NCBI GenBank assembly: GCA_964531285.1
Contig: CAZHDI010000139.1
Coordinates: 1-6,377, forward strand
Length of the DNA stretch: 6,377 nucleotides
DNA from: CAZHDI01 sp964531285
Lineage (GTDB): Bacteria > Pseudomonadota > Alphaproteobacteria > JAJFIK01
Direction of reading: 5' to 3'
The notes beneath the pieces are model-generated. The model was not told the DNA's origin. It made no database searches and saw only the letters and a list, made by a program, of their open reading frames with translations. Within the stretch, counting starts at the first letter, position 1. Every line of letters begins with the position of its first letter. The translations under genes and the position numbers were made by a program. Shown here in pieces: positions 1 to 4,244 of the stretch.

Positions 1-105
1 GCCCTCGCCCGCGCCGTGGCGTGACCTCTTCCGGGGCCGGCCGCGCGCTCAAGGCTGTACATCCCGCCTAACCCAGGCACGGCACGACGCACCCGACGAC
101 ATAAC
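1..105 (+). other. Window-edge segment; possible tail of a convergent plus-strand gene
   Basis: This stretch lies beyond the end of the puf operon and contains no identifiable gene. Two plus-strand frames are open at the window edge and stop before the terminator at 106-137: frame 1 stops at 22-24 (TGA) after ALARAVA, and frame 3 stops at 69-71 (TAA), 34 nt before the terminator stem. Either could be the end of a gene reading toward the puf operon, which would explain the good plus-strand T-tract of that terminator. Too few codons are present to recognise a product, so this is inference from position only. Confidence 0.2.
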
Positions 106-137
106 AAAAGCCCGCGCCATACAGCGCGGGCTTTTTT
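106..137. terminator. Bidirectional rho-independent terminator at the puf operon end
   Basis: A perfect 12-bp inverted repeat, AAAAGCCCGCGC (106-117) and GCGCGGGCTTTT (124-135), encloses a 6-nt loop. On the plus strand the stem runs into six Ts (132-137). On the minus strand it ends in TTTT followed by GTTAT. The GC-rich core with A/T flanks on both sides is the classic form of a terminator shared by convergent transcripts. It lies about 130 nt downstream of the pufM stop and probably ends the bch-puf transcript, and also any plus-strand gene to its left. Confidence 0.85.
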
Positions 138-217
138 GTATCCCGGAGTTCCAAACACGCGGGACATGGCACCGGCGGTTATCGGCCTCGATCCGCCCTT
201 AATCCCCCATAAACGAA
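138..217. other. Non-coding spacer between the two 3' hairpins
   Basis: Together with its flanking hairpins this makes up the 269-nt gene-free stretch downstream of pufM. There is no reading frame with a ribosome binding site, and no RNA gene is recognised. A cytochrome subunit gene (pufC), which follows pufM in many purple bacteria, is not here. One minus-strand ATG frame starts at 167 but reads straight through the terminator and is not credible. Confidence 0.5.
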
Positions 218-241
218 CGGCCCGGGACTGCTCCCGGGCCG
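218..241 (-). terminator. GC-rich 3' hairpin directly downstream of pufM
   Basis: CGGCCCGGGA (218-227) and TCCCGGGCCG (232-241) form a perfect 10-bp stem around a 4-nt loop, starting 28 nt past the pufM stop. On the minus strand it is followed by TTCGTTTATG, which is only moderately T-rich. It may be a weak terminator, or a 3' stabilising hairpin that protects the puf mRNA from exonucleases, with the stronger terminator at 106-137 as backup. Confidence 0.65.
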
Positions 242-269
242 CTCAGCAGGCGGAGGGGTGCGCGCTGCT

Positions 270-1199
270 TTAGTAGTAATAAAGCGGGGCGTAGTTGTTC
301 TCGATCGCCCAGAACAGCCAGTTGTCGACAACGGTGCCCGTGACCAGGATCCCGATACCGCCGGTGATCGTGGTCAGGACCGCGAACCACCAGGCCCAGC
401 GGTGGATGGATTCCATGGTGGCATTGAAGCCCATGGTCCAGCGCCAGAACAAGGCCGCCCGTTCGGTCGCCGTGCCCCGATCGGTGATCTGCTCGATCTC
501 CCGGTCGCCGCCATACCGGCTCACGGCCAGGATGGTTGCCGCATGCATGGCGAACAACAGCACCGATCCGTACAGGAACACAATCGAGAGACAGTGGAAC
601 GGATTGTAGAAGAGGTTCCCGTACATCAGCGAGAAGTTGTTCGTCCAATCCAGGTGCGGGAAGACCCCGAAGGGCACCGCTTCGCCGAAATGGCCCTGCA
701 TCACCGGACGGATGAAGCCCAGGACGAGATAAAGCCAGATCGCGGAGGCGAACGCCCAGGCCACATGGGTGCCCATACCCAGCGTTCTGGCGCGGGTATA
801 GGACCGCACCCACCATAGGATGATCGACGCGGTCAGGAAGAAGCCCGCGATTTGCCACCAGCCGCCCTTATCGAGGGGCGCCAGGCTCAGCCCATACTCC
901 GCCGCCGGCGGCTCAAGGCTGAGCCAGAACAGCTGACGGATGAATTCCACCGGATCCCAGTTCACCGATGCCCACATGTTGAGGCCGATGATCTCGATCG
1001 CGATGAACCCGCACAGAAGCGAGGCAACGCCCGTATAGCCCAGATAGAACGGGCCGAGCTGAGCGTTGCCGAGTTTGCCGATCCAGTACGAGAAGCCGGG
1101 CTTACCGACCCGCTCGAAGGCACTGTCGTCCGTCACCACCCCCATCTCGGGATGGCCGCGCACCTGGACCTGCGTGAAGATGTTCTGATAGTCGGCCAT
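270..1199 (-). CDS. pufM: Photosynthetic reaction centre M subunit
   Basis: PufM (309 aa) is one of the two membrane subunits of the type-II reaction centre. With PufL it holds the special-pair bacteriochlorophylls, bacteriopheophytins, quinones and the non-haem iron in the intracytoplasmic membrane. Five transmembrane helices are expected at about residues 53-78, 111-139, 143-167, 198-225 and 260-286. The ligands seen are His182 (accessory BChl), His202 (special pair), His219, Glu234 and His266 (iron), Tyr210 near the primary donor, and Trp252 at the QA site. The start at 1199 (MADYQNIF) is chosen because family members begin at this point and GAGG lies 8 nt upstream, overlapping the pufL stop. 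An ATG at 1232 would add 11 residues inside pufL and is unlikely. The gene lies 10 nt after pufL, so translational coupling is probable. The C-terminus ends APLYYY, an unusual tyrosine run. Identification is secure. Confidence 0.98.
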   Translation of the reverse strand: MADYQNIFTQVQVRGHPEMGVVTDDSAFERVGKPGFSYWIGKLGNAQLGPFYLGYTGVASLLCGFIAIEIIGLNMWASVNWDPVEFIRQLFWLSLEPPAAEYGLSLAPLDKGGWWQIAGFFLTASIILWWVRSYTRARTLGMGTHVAWAFASAIWLYLVLGFIRPVMQGHFGEAVPFGVFPHLDWTNNFSLMYGNLFYNPFHCLSIVFLYGSVLLFAMHAATILAVSRYGGDREIEQITDRGTATERAALFWRWTMGFNATMESIHRWAWWFAVLTTITGGIGILVTGTVVDNWLFWAIENNYAPLYYY

Positions 1200-1209
1200 T
1201 CTCGCCGCC

Positions 1210-2034
1210 TCAGCCCCAGATGCGCAGTTCAAGCCACCAGATCCACCAATCCGGCCAGGTGCCTTTGATGATGGTTCCCGCGATGACGATACACACGGCG
1301 CTCCAGAAGCCTGCCGACAGCGCCAGGAACAGTCCCAGGCGGTGAATGCCGAGCGTGCCGACCGAATACCCGATGAAATCGCGGAAGAAGGTGTCTTCGT
1401 GTTCCGGCGTCTTGACCACCTCGCCCTTGCCCGGATTGGTCGAGGACAGGATCAAGGAGCCATGAAGCGCCAGTGCCAGCGTGGTCGTGAAGAAGAAGGT
1501 GATCGCGACCATATGGGCAGGGTTGTAGTGGAAGTTCCCCTGCTGATAGCCGACATTCGCCACCCAATCGAGATGGGTGAAAATGCCGTATGGGAAGCCG
1601 TGGCCCCAAGCCCCGAGCCACAACGGGCGGATGACCACCAGCGTGACATAGGCGAAGACCGCGACCCCGAAGGCGAACGGCACGTGATAGCCGATCCCGA
1701 GCTTGCGCGAGATTTCCACCTCCCGCAGCGCCCAGGACACGAAGGCCCCGGTGGCGCAGATCGTGATGATCTGCCAGAAGCCGCCCTCCTGAAGGGGCGC
1801 CAGAGCCAGTCCGTAACTCAAAGCCGGCGGGTCGATGCTGATCTGCCAAACATTCCAGGTCGGTCCGATCGCAGCGGCATAAAGGATCAGCCCCACACCC
1901 AGCACGGTGAAGAAGATCGTCAGAATGCCGAAAAAGCCCACATAGAAGGGCCCGAACCAAAAATCGAACAAATCGCCGCCGATCAGCGTCCCGCCTCGGA
2001 TGCGATATTTTCTCTCGAAACTGAGCATCGCCAT
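1210..2034 (-). CDS. pufL: Photosynthetic reaction centre L subunit
   Basis: PufL (274 aa) pairs with PufM to form the reaction centre core and carries the active electron-transfer branch and the QB pocket. The sequence is collinear with characterised L subunits. It opens MAMLSFERKYR and has five hydrophobic helices at roughly 33-56, 85-112, 116-140, 171-199 and 226-250. Counting Met as 1, it keeps Glu105 (bacteriopheophytin contact), His154 (accessory BChl), His174 (special pair), His191 and His231 (iron), and Glu213 and Ser224 (QB protonation). All sit exactly one position above the mature Rhodobacter numbering, so there are no indels up to there. The start at 2034 has GGAGGA 7 nt upstream (2042-2047); a second ATG two codons later is less well placed. 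It is separated from pufA by a 155-nt hairpin-rich spacer. It appears complete and functional. Confidence 0.98.
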   Translation of the reverse strand: MAMLSFERKYRIRGGTLIGGDLFDFWFGPFYVGFFGILTIFFTVLGVGLILYAAAIGPTWNVWQISIDPPALSYGLALAPLQEGGFWQIITICATGAFVSWALREVEISRKLGIGYHVPFAFGVAVFAYVTLVVIRPLWLGAWGHGFPYGIFTHLDWVANVGYQQGNFHYNPAHMVAITFFFTTTLALALHGSLILSSTNPGKGEVVKTPEHEDTFFRDFIGYSVGTLGIHRLGLFLALSAGFWSAVCIVIAGTIIKGTWPDWWIWWLELRIWG

Positions 2035-2189
2035 TTTTCGATCCTCCAGACGGCGCGCACGAAAATTATCGTCATGTCATTGCGGACATACGGGCCACGC
2101 CCGATGGTCCGGTCCGGGCGGATTGGCCCGGCGAAGGGGACAGGCGGCAAACCGAACGGCCACCGCCCGCCCAATCTTGATCACTGTCG
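2035..2189 (-). promoter_or_regulatory. pufA-pufL intercistronic hairpin array (mRNA stability element)
   Basis: Three hairpins follow each other in the minus-strand transcript. The first (2138-2172) pairs GGGCGGGCGG with CCGCCTGTCC, ten pairs including two G-U. The second (2114-2131) is a perfect 6-bp CCGGGC/GCCCGG stem with a 6-nt loop. The third (2091-2103) is CGGGC/GCCCG with a 3-nt loop. None is followed by a T-tract, so they do not look like terminators. In Rhodobacter, hairpins at the same place block 3' exonucleases and make the pufBA mRNA outlive the pufLM part, giving more antenna than reaction centre. The same role is inferred here from position and structure. The rest of the spacer carries the pufL ribosome binding site at 2042-2047. 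Confidence 0.7.
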
Positions 2190-2369
2190 TCAGCCGACCA
2201 ACAGGTCGGTGTATTCGACCACCGAAGCGCTGCTGCGCGGGCCTTCGATCCAGTTGAACCGGTCGGTGCTGAGCAGGATGAAGTGAATCAGCAACGCCAG
2301 GACAAACAGGAATACGAACAGGCCGACAAGTACGCGGCGCGGGTCGAAAAGGAGCCAGATTTTCCACAT
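2190..2369 (-). CDS. pufA: LH1 light-harvesting antenna alpha subunit
   Basis: PufA (59 aa) is the alpha polypeptide of the core antenna ring around the reaction centre. It begins MWKIWLLFDPRR, has a single membrane helix at about residues 13-34, and carries His29 in ALLIHF as the bacteriochlorophyll ligand. Trp40, eleven residues after the ligand, is in the place of the LH1 tryptophan that hydrogen-bonds the BChl acetyl group. No residue is deleted between His and Trp, unlike some strongly red-shifted LH1 types, so an ordinary absorption near 870-890 nm is inferred. The tail after FNWIEG is about 16 residues and may be trimmed. The start has AGAGGA 8 nt upstream (2378-2383), immediately after the pufB stop, and the gene begins 17 nt after pufB. 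It closely resembles Rhodospirillum rubrum PufA as I remember it. Confidence 0.96.
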   Translation of the reverse strand: MWKIWLLFDPRRVLVGLFVFLFVLALLIHFILLSTDRFNWIEGPRSSASVVEYTDLLVG

Positions 2370-2386
2370 TGGTGTTGTCCTCTCCC

Positions 2387-2611
2387 TTACGACATCAGCG
2401 TCAGAGCGGCGTTGACCGCCGGCTGAACGCTGTCAAGCAGGGACGAATAGCCCTGCGTACTCGGGAACCATGGCCGCCACATCCAGACCAGAACATGCGC
2501 GATGACCGCGATGATCGTGAACAGAATGAAGCTCGTCATGAAGATCCCGTGGAACTCTTTGGCTTCCTGGTCGGTCAAGCCCGACAAGGAACCATTGTCG
2601 CGTCCACTCAT
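2387..2611 (-). CDS. pufB: LH1 light-harvesting antenna beta subunit
   Basis: PufB (74 aa) is the beta polypeptide of the LH1 ring. It has the family's N-terminal motif (GLTDQEAKEFH, with conserved His21), one membrane helix at about 25-45, and His39 in IAHVLVW as the BChl ligand, followed by Trp43, Trp45 and Trp48 in WRPWFP. Typical mature beta chains end soon after this motif. Here the frame continues for another 24 residues (STQGYSS onward), as also seen in the R. rubrum precursor, where the tail is removed. The start at 2611 has GGAGGA at 2618-2623, 6 nt upstream; an in-frame ATG at 2683 has no such site and would add residues unlike any LH1 beta. It is the first puf gene, preceded by a structured leader. 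Confidence 0.96.
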   Translation of the reverse strand: MSGRDNGSLSGLTDQEAKEFHGIFMTSFILFTIIAVIAHVLVWMWRPWFPSTQGYSSLLDSVQPAVNAALTLMS

Positions 2612-2617
2612 TTTGGG

Positions 2618-2623
2618 TCCTCC
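2618..2623 (-). promoter_or_regulatory. Strong Shine-Dalgarno that fixes the pufB start
   Basis: GGAGGA on the minus strand, 6 nt before the ATG at 2611. It decides between this start and the longer in-frame ATG at 2683, which lacks any purine-rich site. It lies only 2 nt downstream of the base of the hairpin at 2626-2647, so folding of that hairpin leaves the site exposed rather than sequestered. Confidence 0.85.
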
Positions 2624-2625
2624 AA

Positions 2626-2647
2626 GTGCTCGCCTTTCGGCGATCAC
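2626..2647 (-). promoter_or_regulatory. GAAA-tetraloop hairpin just upstream of the pufB RBS
   Basis: In the minus-strand transcript, GTG-A-TCGCC, the loop GAAA, then GGCGA-G-CAC can form an 8-bp stem interrupted by one A-G mismatch and capped by a GNRA tetraloop, an especially stable RNA fold. It ends right before the pufB Shine-Dalgarno. A plausible role is a 5' stabiliser of a processed pufBA mRNA, or a structure that keeps the RBS open. This is inferred from the sequence alone. Confidence 0.6.
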
Positions 2648-2672
2648 CGCACAGATGTGCGGCAAACCGCAC
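2647..2672 (-). promoter_or_regulatory. Overlapping inverted repeats in the pufB leader (mutually exclusive hairpins)
   Basis: Three related blocks lie in a row on the minus strand: GTGCGG, then CCGCACA, then TGTGCGG. The middle block can pair with the first (6 bp, loop TTTG) or the third (7 bp, but a 2-nt loop), not both. As double-stranded DNA, 2656-2673 reads TGT-N12-ACC on the plus strand, one base off the TGT-N12-ACA operator of the photosynthesis repressor PpsR/CrtJ. Either reading is possible and neither is demonstrated. Confidence 0.4.
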
Positions 2673-2697
2673 CGCAACAGCATGTCACGGCACGCTA

Positions 2698-2721
2698 CTG
2701 ATCCGACTGACGCCGGATCAG
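2698..2721. repeat. Perfect 8-bp dyad in the bchZ-pufB gap
   Basis: CTGATCCG (2698-2705) and CGGATCAG (2714-2721) are exact inverted repeats around an 8-nt centre. There is no adjacent T-tract, so it is not an intrinsic terminator. It could be a protein-binding operator for a puf promoter or an mRNA hairpin, possibly a processing boundary between the bch and puf segments of the transcript. No convincing -35/-10 pair was found nearby. The surrounding gap (2612-2786) has no pufQ-like reading frame. Confidence 0.45.
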
Positions 2722-2786
2722 CATTCGAACGGGATCGCTCTTCCGCTTACGGACGCTTCCCAAACTGACGTAACGGCCGGCGCTCC

Positions 2787-4244
2787 CTATACGGGCTCAA
2801 GCGCCCCCGCTTTCGGTTCGACCACCTTCAGGCGGGCCAGACTCACACGGTCCTCCCCAGCCTTCCGGGTCTCGCGTTCCACCGTATCGCGCAGCCGCTT
2901 GGCCGCGGAAATCCGTGTCAGAACCGGATGGTTCTCGAGCACCGCTTCCATCGCCGCCTGGGCGTCATCGTCCCAGGGCAGAGCCCGCGTCATGCGCGCC
3001 GGCGTCGCTTCGGCTTTGTCCATCTCGGTCCCAAGGGGCAGGATGTGGAACAGCGCATCGAACAGGCAGTTACAGATCTCCTGCACCAGATAGGTTGCGC
3101 CGGCATATCCCATGAACGGCGTTCCGGTGTGGCGGCGGATGATCGCGCCGGGGAACGAAGCCGGGATATACATGGTCCGCGCACCGATTTCGGCGGCATA
3201 CATGCGTTCGTTGTAGCTGCCGAAAAGCACCAGCGGCGTTTTCTCCTGCACCGCCTCGCGGATCGCCTCATTGTCCGGCTTCTGACCGGGCGACCGGGCG
3301 AATGCAAAGGTGCATGGCAGCCCCAACTCGTCTTCCAAAAAGTGCCGCACGCCCCGGGCGTATGTCTCGCTGGCCGCGATACCGAAGCTGGCCGTGGCGT
3401 AAAAATCCTGGGTGACCGACCGCCAGAGATCCCAGAGCGGCTTGATCGTCGTGTGTTTCTCGCGCTCGATGAACGGTTCGGGATCGAGACCCGTCAGCTC
3501 ACCGAGCGTGCGCAGGAATTTCGTCGTGCTGTGCAGCCCGATCGGCGCTTGAAGATAGGGCTTGTCCAACGCTTCGCAGAGCATGCGGCCAAATTCCCGG
3601 TACAGACAGATATTCACATCGGCATCGACAAGGCGCCCGACATCGGCCAAGTGACTGCCCAGCGGAAACACCATGTTGATCTCGGCGCCGATGCCCTCCA
3701 CAAGGCGGCGGATCTCCGCGAGATCGGACGGCGTGTTGAACGTCCCGTAGATCGGCCCGATGATGTTCACGCGGGGCTTGGCCCCTTCGGCGCGGGGTTT
3801 GGGCTTCGGCATCTTGCCGCGCTTGGCCCCATATTCCGTCCACAGCCAATAAAGCGCGCGATCCGCGCTTTGCCATTGATCCTCATCAATCGTACGGGGC
3901 AAGAAGCGCTGAATATTCGTGCCCTCGGGCGTCACGCCGCCGCCGATCATCTCGGCGATGGATCCGGTGACCACCACGCTCGGCAAATCCGGATCCAGCG
4001 TCCCATGCGCCCGTTTCATGGCCCCCTCGGTGCCATGCTGACCGAGTTCTTCTTCGGCAAGACCGGTCACCACGATCGGCAATTCATGGGGCGGCAGACC
4101 GTCCGTGTAATGCAGCACGGAGGTAACGGGAAGATTCTCGCAGCCCACCGGGCCGTCGATGATCACCTGGAGGCCCTTGATGGCCGTGAAGACATAGACC
4201 GAGCCCCAATAGCCGCCGGCGCGGTCATGATCGAGCACTAACAT
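2787..4244 (-). CDS. bchZ: Chlorophyllide a reductase subunit Z
   Basis: BchZ (485 aa) is the NifK-like half of the catalytic component of chlorophyllide a reductase. With BchY it reduces the C7-C8 bond of ring B of chlorophyllide using electrons from the BchX iron protein, giving the bacteriochlorin ring. Cys35 in GPVGCENLP is the single ligand that BchZ gives to the [4Fe-4S] cluster bridging it to BchY. Other hallmark stretches are TGSIAEMIGGGVTPEG (about 113-128), NMVFPLGSHL (about 190-199), and MGYAGATYLVQEICN with FHILPLGTEMDK toward the C-terminus. The start at 4244 overlaps the bchY stop by 7 nt (ATGTTAG) and has AGGAGGA 9 nt upstream (4254-4260). Length and N-terminus match the family. 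The last 15 or so residues (VVEPKAGALEPV) look variable. Confidence 0.98.
   Translation of the reverse strand: MLVLDHDRAGGYWGSVYVFTAIKGLQVIIDGPVGCENLPVTSVLHYTDGLPPHELPIVVTGLAEEELGQHGTEGAMKRAHGTLDPDLPSVVVTGSIAEMIGGGVTPEGTNIQRFLPRTIDEDQWQSADRALYWLWTEYGAKRGKMPKPKPRAEGAKPRVNIIGPIYGTFNTPSDLAEIRRLVEGIGAEINMVFPLGSHLADVGRLVDADVNICLYREFGRMLCEALDKPYLQAPIGLHSTTKFLRTLGELTGLDPEPFIEREKHTTIKPLWDLWRSVTQDFYATASFGIAASETYARGVRHFLEDELGLPCTFAFARSPGQKPDNEAIREAVQEKTPLVLFGSYNERMYAAEIGARTMYIPASFPGAIIRRHTGTPFMGYAGATYLVQEICNCLFDALFHILPLGTEMDKAEATPARMTRALPWDDDAQAAMEAVLENHPVLTRISAAKRLRDTVERETRKAGEDRVSLARLKVVEPKAGALEPV

Noticed and set aside
1..167. Minus-strand frame starting ATG at 167 and open to the window edge, as a candidate gene after pufM
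   Set aside because: It reads through the 12-bp terminator stem, lacks an RBS, and its translation is Arg/Gly-rich without any motif.
1200..1232. Upstream ATG for pufM at 1232 adding 11 residues
   Set aside because: It lies inside pufL without an RBS, and PufM proteins start at the MADYQNIF position, which has GAGG 8 nt upstream.
2065..2080. GATAAT and ATGACA near the pufL start, resembling -10/-35 boxes
   Set aside because: The two boxes are only 4 nt apart, too close for a sigma-70 promoter, and no other -35 is at the right distance.
1983..2174. 63-codon minus-strand frame across the pufA-pufL spacer
   Set aside because: It overlaps the pufL start in another frame, has no RBS, and is built mainly from hairpin sequence.
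1342..2286. 314-codon plus-strand open frame across pufL and part of pufA
   Set aside because: It spans two well-identified antisense genes and the hairpin spacer, and has low-complexity charged composition.
2612..2683. Longer pufB start at 2683, or a pufQ-like peptide in the leader
   Set aside because: The added residues match no LH1 beta N-terminus, the ATG at 2611 has a strong Shine-Dalgarno, and the gap is covered by hairpins with no 70-codon hydrophobic frame.
2928..4241. 437-codon plus-strand open frame antisense to bchZ
   Set aside because: Same cause: the shadow of a conserved gene, with no RBS or family motifs.
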